Shown here: in pieces, positions 34,861 to 45,761 of the stretch | How the letters are laid out: every line of letters begins with the position of its first letter | How positions within the stretch are numbered: position 1 is the stretch's first letter | Assembly: GCA_018902385.1 (NCBI GenBank) | Contig: JABSSW010000001.1 | Location: 310,001 to 374,000, forward strand | Reading direction: 5' to 3' | Source of the DNA: Physcia stellaris | Taxonomy: Eukaryota > Ascomycota > Lecanoromycetes > Caliciales > Physciaceae | Length of the DNA: 64,000 nucleotides | Made by a program: the position numbers and the translations under genes | The notes under the pieces: generated by a model | Seen by the model: only the letters and a program-made list of their open reading frames with translations | The model's database searches: none | Told to the model about the DNA's origin: nothing

Positions 34861-35383
34861 TTTATTCAAAATACAAATCACTTACTTGTTGAAATATCAT
34901 GGCACGGAGGGTGTGATTGCTATGGACTCTGAGCGAAGACCTCAATGATCGTCGCTCCAATGCCGTCTTGTGAACCCGCTGTGCACTGTATTGTATTGAC
35001 CCATTGTAGCGAGCATAGTGTACTCCCAGCACCCCGTGAAATAGCCATTCATGATGTGTACGGCCTGCTTTGTAGCCACCGTAAACCCGCGAAACCTCTG
35101 CTTGACCGTAGGGAAACAGGGAAGAGTACGACGGGCGATTGAGATGCTGACTCGCTGGGCTTTGTCGAAGCTGATTGATGATGAGCGCAGGTGTTTTGCA
35201 GCCGTGTCAGGGTGCCGATCATAGCTGTCGAGGGAGTTGAAGAACGCTTCCGCGGAAACGACAAACAGCAGAACTCAGACTGGATTGATGGCACCAGTAA
35301 GTTGCTCATCATCATCAGGACACGCGGCTTTCACAATCAATCAGGGGACGAGGGGAAGACCGAATGCATGGGATATGGATAGC
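34861..35383. other. Convergent intergenic region
   Basis: These ~520 bp separate the 3' end of the unknown gene (plus) from the 3' end of the esterase (minus). No gene is supported. Confidence 0.45.
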
Positions 35384-37234
35384 TCAAAGTCGTGCATTGA
35401 CCCAAGTCCATATCCCATCCGCCAATTCGCCCTTGCACACTTCGCCTAGCAGGGCGAGGACGGCCTGGTCGTGGAACTCGCCGTGGGCGACGAGGGTCGC
35501 TGTGTGGGGGTGGATTTTCTAACGAGGTGTCAGCGGGGCGGGACGAGGAGTCGAGGTGGAGGTGGGAATATTTATGGAAGTATGCGTCGAGCAGGATGGG
35601 GCTTTTGGGGATAGAAGGGAGATGATTGAAGGAGGTTGAGCGGGGGAAGATGGAGTAGCGGGACATAGGGGAGATCTGGTGTTCTGGTTACACAAGCAAG
35701 CTTCCGCCGCGTTTCCTGTTTACATACGATGGTTGGGAAGGAAAATCTCGGGCGTACCCGAGTACGGAATAGAGGATGGGCGAAGAGGAAAGGATCAGAC
35801 ACTCTAGGCCTTACAAAAAACCAGGCGGCTGAAGAAAAGGAAAAGCGGAGCAGAGAAGAAAGAAGCAAACACAGCCAGGAACTTGTATAGAAGAGGTGTA
35901 TACAACTCACCTCCAACCTCCTCATCATAACCCTCTGACTATCCACCAAAATCTCATCCCCTCCACAGCCCACAAAGATCTCCTCCACAATCCCCTTCAA
36001 CCCCTTCCCCTTCTCCCCACCGCTTTCCCACCAGCCCATCTCCGCGGTAATGGGCTCATTATACTCATCCCTCTTCTTACCAGCTAAGAAATTGGCGGAC
36101 CACAAATCCCCAACAAAGGGTGACACCGTGTCCTTATTCTCGTTCGCCGCGACGGAGGGCCAATCTGTAGCGAAGGACCACCAGGGCGCCATGAAGATGG
36201 CGCCTCTGAGGGGCGCGGAGAGGGTGAGAGGGGGGATGCCAGAGGGGTGGGGGTGGAGGATGTGGGAATGGACGGCGAGGGCGAGGTTCGCTCCTGCAAA
36301 ACGAGACAAAAGCGTTTACAAACCGCTCGGAAATAAAATATTTGGAGCTCAAGATCAATATATGGGGGCAGGGATAGATATAAGGGGAACTTTGAGAGCG
36401 GAAGGACGCACCGGCACTGTCCCCCGCCAGCATCACGTTCCCCGGCTTCCGGCCCAGCTCCTCGAGGACATATCTCAGACTCTCCACGCCCTGCTCCAGC
36501 TGCTTCGGCCACGTCGCGTACGGAGCCAGCCCGTACGCGGGGAAGAGAACAGCTACGTCCTTGCCGGCTGCCCTGGCGCTATCGACGATGCTGGCTGCGA
36601 ATTGGAAATGGCCTGGATCGGCCGGCATGGTATATCCGCCACCTTTCTCTCCCCGGATCATATTTAGGTTCTTACTATCAAAAAAAAAAGAGAAAATAGA
36701 AAAGGCAGCGATACGTCTTATTCAGAGATAAGGGAGAATGAAGGAAAACCCCATACCATGATACCAAACAATCACATCCTCACTCCTCGGATTCCCGATC
36801 CAGTACGCTTTCATCCCACTCTTGAACGTCTCGCTCCGCGGTTCAAACCCGTTCTGCTTGGCATAGGCAGGGTAAGTGGATTCCACCGGGGCGGTGATGT
36901 ATCTATTCCATTCAGTGCTTTAGCGCCAGTCCCCGGGAACACCCACACGTGGAGGGGGGTTGGCCTACTGAAGCTGAGCAATAGTCATAGCCTCGATCAA
37001 CTTCCTCTCCATCGCAAGCGTGACATGCCTCTTGACCGTTTTCGCACCAGCTGATCCCCGGAAGGGAGAGAGGAGAAAGGTGTAGAGTCCGTGAGTTACT
37101 GAATAATACATTCCATTCAATTGACCCGCGATTCGAGATCTTGAAAAGGATGGGAGTCTCTTACCAACGCGACTGAGGGCATATACGATAACGAATTTGT
37201 CCCAGAGGGGGAGGCCGGTGCCGTAGCGTGACAT
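35384..37234 (-). CDS. HSL-type alpha/beta-hydrolase (esterase/lipase)
   Basis: This is a hormone-sensitive-lipase-family esterase (alpha/beta-hydrolase fold-3); the substrate is unknown. Six exons are proposed: 37234-37165, 37050-36969, 36902-36757, 36642-36412, 36293-35911 and 35518-35384, giving 348 residues. The oxyanion motif HGGGY is assembled across intron 3, and the nucleophile motif GDSAGAN across intron 4. The acid residue is in GCGGDEILVDS and the catalytic His in AHGEFHDQA of the last exon. The N-terminus has one weak hydrophobic stretch (FVIVYAL). The last intron (35519-35910) is 392 bp, long for this window, and may hide a small exon. All phases close and the total is a multiple of three. 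The pattern is close to fungal AADAC/steryl-deacetylase-like proteins. Confidence 0.82.
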
Positions 37235-38271
37235 GCTATCGAAAAAAAAAATATATATATATCCCGCTGGAGAAGAACAGAATCGACTACTTAATGAATA
37301 GGAGGGTACACTACGATAAAACCAAAACAGAGATATCATCAGAACATGAAAGTAGGAAGCTCAACAAAAAAGGATATTATTAATCACAAGAGGAGTTGCA
37401 TGCCGGCCAATTATTGACACATCCCCGCATCCTGAAGGAAGCCAAGGAACACTAGATCACTCGTCATTACTACGAACACAAACCCTAGGACTTTGATGAT
37501 TAGTATTCGAGTAGACTGATGCGAGAACGAATGCGCAAGAGCAGGATGGCTCCAATGAAGTGGATGAAGATGAGGAAGTGGAAGTCGGTACCACAATTTG
37601 CAGTGAAGCTTACACGCAGGGAACCCGCTAGCCTACCAACGTCGAACGCTTTCACGAGGGTGGAAAACGTCGGGAGATCTCTCAATGCTTTGTCTATGAT
37701 TGAGGCCTTTGGCCTTCCTGTACAGCTAAGCTATGGAGGTTCTCCTGCTAAAGCATGCAAGCTAAGTTTGCCCTGCCCTGTGTCAGAAGACAACCATCAG
37801 TCTTCAGATCGGAGACATTTTTTCCACCTGGCTTTTTGAAGCGCCACCCCTCTTAGCATCCTTCATCCATTCCTCCCTTGACCATGATGATAGGATGCTC
37901 GGCATAAACAGAAAGTAACTTGCAAGCCAGCAGTGCTTTCGCAGAAACTTGCCAGCAAAATGGCCACGAACAGAATCCATGTGCTGTTCGATGGTGGACC
38001 CAGTCACCGCATCTCGAGCTCAGAAGCCTCGATAATGCCATAACCGGGAAAGAAACGAAAGAATAGTTGCATTATTGAATTAGGTGGTAAGGACTGTCAG
38101 TAATGTCGTAAAATTGAGTAAATGTCGTAAGAAGCATACTGAAGGACCGGTGATTGTTTGATGCTTCATGTAGTTGTAGTGTACATCAACATCCGTAGAG
38201 TTGCGAAGAGGGATCTACCCAACTTTCGCCGACGGTGAACCAATGTGCCGGACTGAGAAAGCCAGCTGAAG
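37235..38271. other. Intergenic with AT dinucleotide run
   Basis: No gene is supported in about 1 kb. A short A-run followed by an AT repeat lies at 37241-37263, directly upstream of the esterase start on the minus strand. Confidence 0.45.
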
Positions 38272-39954
38272 TTAAAAGATGTTGCTCTTCCGCTTTTCAG
38301 CACTGGTCAGCACCAACAGTGGAGTCCTGCGCTTTTCCTCGTCAGGACTTCCCGAGTGTTCCGACTTGACCTCGACAAGTTTGCCTCCAACGGTTCCATC
38401 CTCGCTGCTGACACTATTGGCCGAGTAGCTATCGGTAGAACCTCGCTCTTGCGAGCGTTCCTTCATCTTCCGTTCGGATCCGATAGCGCCGTGAATAGAC
38501 ATACTGCTACCGCTCCGGCTGCCAACACTATCAGAGTCGTTATCAGAAGGAATCGAAAAGTTCAGATCCGGTTCGCTGGCTGGTGTTCCAAGGCTGTCGA
38601 TGGAGCCGCTGCCACGAGAAGCACCACGACGTTCTAGACCAGCACGGACGAGGTTGTTGACTGCACGACGACGCTGGCGGGTGACGAAATTCTTGCTGCC
38701 CTCATACTTGGATGTTGGTTTCGCAACAAGGTCTTCTAAAGATGGTGGTCCTCGAGGCTGACGGATAGGGTGTTCACCCGCGCGGGCTTGGCCTGGACCA
38801 AAAGTGCCCGTCATCGGAGTAATCGGAAAACCAGCGGATCTGGGGATACCAGACTTTGGCGTTTCATTAGAACCTTGTCCGAACCCAGCAGCAAAAGATG
38901 AAGCCTTCTTGTGACTACGTCGGAAAGCGTTGGCGGATGGGGGAGGGAGAGGATCCACCTCCTGCGGTGGAGATGAAGTCAGCCGAGGAGGCGACTGATT
39001 GGCTCGAGGTGGTGAATTGTTGCGGTTGATATTGAACGGTTTGGACGAGTCTGGAGGTGGCGAGACCTGAGCGCGGAAAGTAGGCGTCAACGGAGGTGGA
39101 GAATGACTTAATTCATGGTTCGAGAACGACGGCTGAGGTAATGGTTGCTCTTGGTGGGCAGAATCCATAACGAAGCTAGACTGTCCAGTCATCGGATTGT
39201 AGACGGAATATAGCCCTGGCTGGCCTTGGACAGCTTGCACGATTGGCTGAAGTCCTTGTTGAAGTTGCTGACTGTAGTATCCACTACCAGGAGAGGTAGA
39301 CTGCTGAGCGAACTGCTGTTGCTGGCTCAGATTCATTCCTTGAAATTGCTGAGCGGCAGCAGTAACCTCCATGAGCTGTTGCTGCAAACGCATCTGTTGC
39401 TGAGCAAGATATTGATTGGTAGCAACGAGCTCAGCATAGACGTGAGGATCCATGCCCGAGCCGTCTCCATTGTCCATTTGAAGCGCAGGTGGAGCGAGAA
39501 TCTGATCCGGGAGAGAGTACATCTGACCGACATTGTTCATGCCATACTGTGCCTGAGGGAAATTTCCAAACTGTGCCCCAATAGCGGTGTGAGGCACACC
39601 ACGACCATAGGTGTTGTTCTCTTTCCCTGAAAGACCGCTGGAAGAAGCTCCACTGTACTGCTGCGTCTGAGAAGGAGGCGCCGTGTTTGGTACAGGACCG
39701 GGAGATTTGGGTGCAGTCCGTAGCCCGGCAAGCAGGTGAGAGCGGCTGGTCCGTGGGGTCGGGTTGGGGTTGGCTTGCTGGGTCTCGTCGATAGTAGAGA
39801 TACTAGTAGGGGGAGCCACGCTCAACCGCTTAATGTGCGAGCCTTTTCCACGAGAAGCAAAGCCAGAGTTGGGAACCCCAAGGCCGCTCATGTTGTTGAA
39901 GGAGTTGTGAGGTTGGTAAGTCATTTGAGCAAGACCGCCTGCGTTAAGGCTCAT
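38272..39954 (-). CDS. Gln/Ser/Pro-rich fungal protein of unknown function
   Basis: A single exon encodes 560 residues. I do not recognise a named family. Most of it is low complexity: Gln-rich between about 170 and 260 (LAQQQMRLQQQLMEV, LSQQQQFAQQ), Pro/Ser-rich from 280 to 350. One compact block near residues 410-450 looks conserved: GPPSLEDLVAKPTSKYEGSK followed by NFVTRQRRRAVNNLVRAGLE. It is basic and helical and could bind nucleic acid or a partner. The C-terminus is Ser-rich and charged and ends KRKSNIF. Such composition is common in fungal RNA-granule or transcription-related proteins, but that is only a suggestion. The long upstream gap leaves room for a spliced 5' UTR. Confidence 0.7.
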   Translation of the reverse strand: MSLNAGGLAQMTYQPHNSFNNMSGLGVPNSGFASRGKGSHIKRLSVAPPTSISTIDETQQANPNPTPRTSRSHLLAGLRTAPKSPGPVPNTAPPSQTQQYSGASSSGLSGKENNTYGRGVPHTAIGAQFGNFPQAQYGMNNVGQMYSLPDQILAPPALQMDNGDGSGMDPHVYAELVATNQYLAQQQMRLQQQLMEVTAAAQQFQGMNLSQQQQFAQQSTSPGSGYYSQQLQQGLQPIVQAVQGQPGLYSVYNPMTGQSSFVMDSAHQEQPLPQPSFSNHELSHSPPPLTPTFRAQVSPPPDSSKPFNINRNNSPPRANQSPPRLTSSPPQEVDPLPPPSANAFRRSHKKASSFAAGFGQGSNETPKSGIPRSAGFPITPMTGTFGPGQARAGEHPIRQPRGPPSLEDLVAKPTSKYEGSKNFVTRQRRRAVNNLVRAGLERRGASRGSGSIDSLGTPASEPDLNFSIPSDNDSDSVGSRSGSSMSIHGAIGSERKMKERSQERGSTDSYSANSVSSEDGTVGGKLVEVKSEHSGSPDEEKRRTPLLVLTSAEKRKSNIF

Positions 39955-42295
39955 GTTGACCTAGATTATGTATGTACGAGAAGTGGGGAGCTAGTGGGTG
40001 TTGTCGGCAGATTTGGGTAATTTATGACTGTGGAAGGAATCGCGACCCGATCGACACCTCGATTTCCCCGTCAGGTGGGAGGCTCTATTCAGCACAGAAT
40101 GAAGACGTACAAACACCCAAGTGTCTGGTCAACGTCTGTTGTAGTATCGGCAAGACGAACAGCTAGCTGTCGATGTAGGAACTTCGAAGCCTATTAATGG
40201 GCGACGGGTATCAGCACCTCGGATTGTTTGGTTTCGGGGAAGGATCCATCGACTCACAAATGAAGTATTCGAATTCACAGTCTGTGACTGGACCCACAGG
40301 TGAAGTGATGTTCGAAGGAACGGAGGGTGAATTAGTTGGGTTGTTAGATTAATGAATAAGATAAAGCAGATATTGATTCTAGGAAGGCACCAATGATTGG
40401 TGATGGCTTGTTGTTGCGCTGCAAAAGCAAACCGGGTGAAGTTGGGCAGGGGCGATGAAGGTGCTGTTGGTTGAGTGTTTTGTTGTTGGTGAAGGGGTGG
40501 AAGTGGTGTGGGCTAGACGCGGACGCGACTTCCAGCTGAAGGGACTCAACACAATGGCAGTGCAAAGGAAGGAAAGAGAAATCTGGCAAGGGCGGTCAAG
40601 AAGGAGAGGCGAACAATGAAGGTCTAATAAATGGATGGACCGGATATTATGAGGGAGGGGGAAGTAAGTGACGAAGGGCTGAAGAGAGGGAGCGAAGGAG
40701 ATTCAAGTTGAGAGGGTTGGTGTGGGAGTGGAGAAGGGGACTTTGTTCAATCTCGCTGGCTTGTAATTCATTGGCGCTAGGCGACATCAGGAGCAAAGGT
40801 AGGGATTGCACCACCTAAACCACTTAGAGTCCTCTTTGTGGCCGGAGTCGCTTCAGGGGTCACAGAGGGGCTCATCCAACAATGACATCCTGCCCACTGG
40901 CCTGAACCTCTCCCCAATTGACGGCGCTCCATGGCGCAATTCAAATCCACTCTCCCATCCCAGATCATCCACCCTTTGTCTGTCCCAAAGCAGCCATCTC
41001 ATTTGATGGCCATTCTTAGCAGCCTTTTGCTGCCAAACTCCGCTACACCTTGCCCCGCGAGTTCTCCGTCGCTATCCATTCTACAATGGCGGTGAGGATG
41101 CGTACCCTCTTGCTCCCTCTATCGTAGTTATTTACTCCTAGCCAGGGGACAGTCCAGCATCAAGTCTACAATAATAGTCACGACCACCGTTCCACCTTCC
41201 TTCACTTCCGACGGGTTATTTGGTAGTCCAGCTAGGATCGGACCCAAAAAAGCTTTCTGACAGTGGGTCATCCACCGGGCTGTTTCTGGCTCGGCAAGTA
41301 GCATCTCCTGTAGCGGCGGCGCTTAAGCATGCAACGAGTCTAACAGTGCGAAATCTGGACTGTGCGTGCAGCACACAACCGCGAAAATCTCCTTGGTTTC
41401 TTTGTCCCGTGCACGTGAAGAAGTGGCAATCATCCGCTTGTCATCCGTCATTCCTCTCGCTGGCTTGACAGTAAAAGCTTCATCGAGGCAGCAGCATTGT
41501 GAATCCAATCATTGCTCTCATCCGTGATCGTTGATTAACGCATAACGCTCAAGGCATTGGAGTCAGGGAAAGTACCCCTGGACCGAGGCATTCCGGGTGC
41601 GCCTCTCCAGATGCTCCAAGCTCTCAACGGCTGTTGGTCGCATGTGGCTTGGCCTGCATAAGGAGCAAGATCGGAAACATGCGTGAGGCAGCTCCTTATG
41701 CACCCTCACCCAATATAGATCTTGAAACATGGCTCTTCCTCCCGTCAAACACGCTCGACATGGCACTGCGATCGATGTCTACGTTCGGCCTTGTTTGCGT
41801 TCTTGTGCACTAGTGAAGGACGGATAAATTGCCTATTGCCCTTTGACCGTTGACGGTAAGACGGAGCAGTGCTCTCGTCCAAGCTATGGGAAATATCTAT
41901 GTACAAGGTAGGAGGATCCTGAAGGAAGACCGCACTGGCGCTTTCCCAAGTCCACCGTTTCTATTGTCAAAAGGCAAAGGATAAAACCCAGAGACCAGCT
42001 TGCGGGCATGCCATGGTAGCGAAAGAGGATTAGATGAAGAAAAGCAAAGGTGCATGTAGCGACAGAATGTTAATAAAAGTCCTGGTCGTAAATCGTATCG
42101 TGGCAAAGAAAAGATTGATGGCGAGTGACCTTCAAGGTATTGGGCGGGATGTTGTTCCCCTTACATGCAAATGCAATATTCCGCAGCCCTGGATCACGCC
42201 TCCCATGGGTATAATACTGTTAGAATGACAGATGACGGGAACCTCCGTATGCACCCAAAACACCTCCTGTATGCAAACACTTGGGAAAAATCCAT
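39955..42295. other. Long intergenic region, no gene recognised
   Basis: About 2.3 kb lie between the 5' end of the Gln-rich gene and the 3' end of plc1, both on the minus strand. Short open frames exist but none is protein-like or splices into a family. The part near 40000-40750 probably holds the promoter and leader of the Gln-rich gene. Confidence 0.45.
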
Positions 42296-45200
42296 CTAGT
42301 CGCTGTTCGTGGATGACTTCGGATCCGGTCGGTTTCTGAATGGTGTTGCACCTCCGCTCTTCTGGGCAGGAGGCGTCCCATTCGCGCTGTTCTTCCTTTC
42401 AACTCCGTTCGAACTCTTGCTCTCGAAGATCCTTGAGCTCTTCCTCTCGACTCGACCGCCGTTCTTCTTCTTGTCCACTGACGTGGTGCGCTTGAGTACG
42501 GCCTGACTGAATGACCTAAAGCGACCAGTCTTCTCTGCGGCGGGTTCTTCACCTTGAATAGTGACAGGCTCCTCCTTCTTGATCTTGCAAAACAAGGTTG
42601 AGAACAAAAACTGATCACCATTATGATCAAAGAGAGGGAGATGGCGGTAGCCTTCTTGTAGGGTGCTCAGTTTTGCAGTGAAAGTAGCCAAGGGGTCTTG
42701 GCTGGGATTGTTGTTGTAGCCATTGCCGTCCAAGGAGTTCCATACAGTCCAACGAACAAAGACAAGCTCGGGATACTTGGTATCTAGAGACAACTTGAAA
42801 TCCTCGTCGAAAACCGGATTGAAGCCATTCGCCTGGACGACACGAGTTCGCCTCCGGTGCGGAGCACCTATGCCTGACATGCCGTTGCGGGGAGAGGCAT
42901 CTTGGCCGCCTTCGCCGGCAGCAAGGCTCTTGCCCTTGTCCTCGGCACTGAACATCTCGATCTCAATGTACGGATCAAGAATCTCTTCTGCGCCCATTCT
43001 TGAGGGTCTCGGAAGTTGTTGGGCTGATATGACTTTGACCGAGAACTTGATAAATTTTCGCTGAGGCTTACTGATCCCGGGCATTATGGGCTCGAGATCG
43101 GATTCCTCCAACGAGGCTGATTGTCGGAGTTCCGCGGCTTAAGGACGTAGCCGTACTGGTCCTGCCCGCTGGCGAACATTGCATCATTCATCTGCATAGG
43201 GAGGTCGTAGGTCTGCCAGTTGAGTGCCACCATCTGCACGCCACGTCTCCAGAACTTCAGCGGGTCTGGGTTGCCGGATGACCACCTATACGCAGCCGGG
43301 TAGACACGCATGAGGTAGCGCATGTTGTGTTTTTCGAGTTGCTCTTTGCCGTCCGGTTGTTCGCATATTTTGTTGAAATTATTTTCGGCGAGAGAAAATA
43401 CATGATTGGGTGTCTGACTCTCCAGTGAGGTGAACGAAGCATTGAACTTATAGCCCTGTGTGTAGACTCCGAGCTCTCCAAGCGACGAAATGATTTTTGT
43501 CTTTGGTTTAGATGGTGCTCGTTTCGGACGTGGTTTACTACTATGTGCCGTATCGCTATCATCAGCGCTACTCATGCTGGTGGTGGTCATGGAACCTCGA
43601 CTAGCAAGCCAAGGGGTTCCATATTCTGACGGACTTGTCGAAGGAGGGCTTGACAAAGGTACTCCACTCGGTATGGCGGAGTTGTCCAGAGCCATAGGTC
43701 GAGAATAAGGCGAGCTAAGACTACGTTCACGGGTCTTAGAAGGGGTGTCTGGGGGTGGGTTCGGCTTCGCTCCAGCCTTGACTTTGACCAAGATTTTGTG
43801 TTTAAGATCATCGGGGAAGGCAGATTGAGTGAATTCGTCATAAGTGGTTCTCGTATAAGCCAAGGCGAGAGTTTCTCAAGCATGATGTCCACCATTATCT
43901 GTTGCTGCTCCGGACAACAGTGAACTTCGAGTGATAAGATTAGAGGATATGGAGAGGAACCAAATGAGTATTCCGATTTTCCGATGATCGAGATGACGTC
44001 TGCGAATGAGATAGCGCCAGTGAAGCTGTGTCCATGCTTGACGATAGGACGACCGTATTCTCCATCCCAACAATCTATCTCGACACAGCGGCAGCCCTTT
44101 TGCAGCGCCCTAATGTAAGGTTCAACACTGGATGCATCACCAAACTGGCGGCCGACAAGGTAAGTGTTATGAGAACTGGAGATGAAATATTCGTTCAATG
44201 GTCGCTCCAATCTGACAGAGGATGGCTTGATTGCCAAGACATAATTGTACTTAGAAGACACGAAGTTGGAAAAGCCGGTAAGATTCATTCGTGATATTGA
44301 TAGATCAGGCACATCTGGTAGAATTGGGTTTTGAGGATCCGGTTTGGGCACGAACTTGGTAAACACTTTGACCCAGTGCGGCCGGTTACTTGCAACATCG
44401 ATGCGTTGGGTGTCCTTCAGGAAGTCAAGGAATTCGTCAAGATCGAGGCCTTCAGGGTCTTTCAGATCAAAGGTTTTGAAGATGTCTCTCACGTCATTGC
44501 GCTGCTTTAGGCGACGGACAAAGTCCTTGAACTGCAGAAAGCTCAGAGTGCCAAGAGAATGAGTGTCTGCCTTCTGGAATTGTGCCTTTAAGACATTCTT
44601 GGAGCACCAGAGATGTAGACTTCGACAGAGGTTTTCCACCCCGTCTAGGTCAAGGAACTCGTCATCCTCTGAACGAGGCAGATCGCTAAAGTTTTTAGTC
44701 ATCGCTTGTTTCCAATGGCTTCTCAGGCTTTTCTCATCTTGACCGACGAGACCGGCCATCAGTTCATGACGGGACTTTGACAAATTGCCAAGAGTAGTTG
44801 TCCACAACTCAAACACTTGCTGGTTTGGTGCGATGAGATGCATAGCCTTGAGCGGCCTTCCTTTGGCTCGATCATGATCTGCGTAGATGATGGTAAAAAA
44901 TCGCGCCTCGAAACTGTCCTGAACATTGAATCCTTCACGGTAGTTCCGTGCATCCTTCCCTAATCGGATCTCCTGGATGTCATCGACATAGAATCTCTTG
45001 GAAATGTTGTTCGGGTTCCAGTACACCTTACCGGAGTTGGAATCCAGTTGGAATTTGAGGGTTTTGCGCTTCTTCTTGGTCACTTTCGTGAGCATTGTCC
45101 CTCTCCCAAGCAAGTGTAGACCCCAAGAGGCGGATGTTCCATCATAAGGGGTGATGTTAGGTGTACCTACTCGACTATCAAGGCTGAATCCGTCGCCAGA

Positions 45201-45761
45201 GAGGCCAAGGCCTTGTAGAGGCAAAGGACTAGAGATGATGTCCTCACTTCCTAGTTCGGATTCGGATTCCATCAAGCCATCCGTGCCCGCTTCGCTTTTG
45301 CTGCCACTCCGACGTCGCATCATTACAGGTCCGGAACTTCTTTCACGGCTAGCAACATGGTTGGATGATTGTCTCCGGCGTAACTTGTTGGCAGCGCCTT
45401 GGGATATTCGTCGGATCAAGCCCGGCCCCTTGCTAATCGCCACCGCCTCACTCATAGCATTCTGCCTTGGGGACATGGGTATACTGGCGATGGGTTCGGG
45501 GAGCTGTAAAGGTGTAGGAGGATCCGACCATGGAGGGAAGCGACCCCGAGGTCCTTCTGGTGAAGACTGAATGGAATTGTTTGCGGGAGTAGTGGATGAC
45601 GAGATGGCTGAAGATGTAACGGCTGACGCAGGCGTCAGCGTCACTGGGATTGCTGTCACAATCTGTTGAAGGGAAGTAGAGTGGGCAGAGGAAGGCTGTG
45701 GCCTATCTTTCTTGACCGTACCATTGGCCAATCCCGGCGAGGGAATAGCTGAGGGAGCCAT
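42296..45761 (-). CDS. plc1: Phosphoinositide-specific phospholipase C, with two apparent -1 frameshifts
   Basis: This enzyme cleaves PIP2 to IP3 and diacylglycerol at the plasma membrane. One uninterrupted exon is proposed, 3,466 nt. This is two short of a multiple of three; restoring one base at each of two sites gives 1,155 residues. Order: disordered region 1-210; PH domain ~212-335 (YWNPNNISKRFYVDDIQEIR); EF-hand-like 360-470; catalytic X domain ~525-665 with SSHNTYLVG, VEIDCWDG and KHGHSFTG; Y domain ~758-875 (LGVYTQGYKF, RYLMRVYPAAYRWSSGNPDP); C2 domain ~900-1040 (FSVKVISAQQLPRPS). Break 1 is a C4 run on the coding strand (plus 43813-43816): LNLPSP must continue with DDLKHKILVKVKAG. 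Break 2 is a GG (plus 43132-43133): VLKPR must continue with ELRQSASLEESD. No intron fits at either site. Assembly error is more likely than loss, since all motifs are intact. Confidence 0.88.

Noticed and set aside
35572-36309. 245-codon minus-strand ORF as an independent gene
   Set aside because: It is exon 5 of the esterase read through into the long intron; the catalytic His and C-terminus need the spliced exon.
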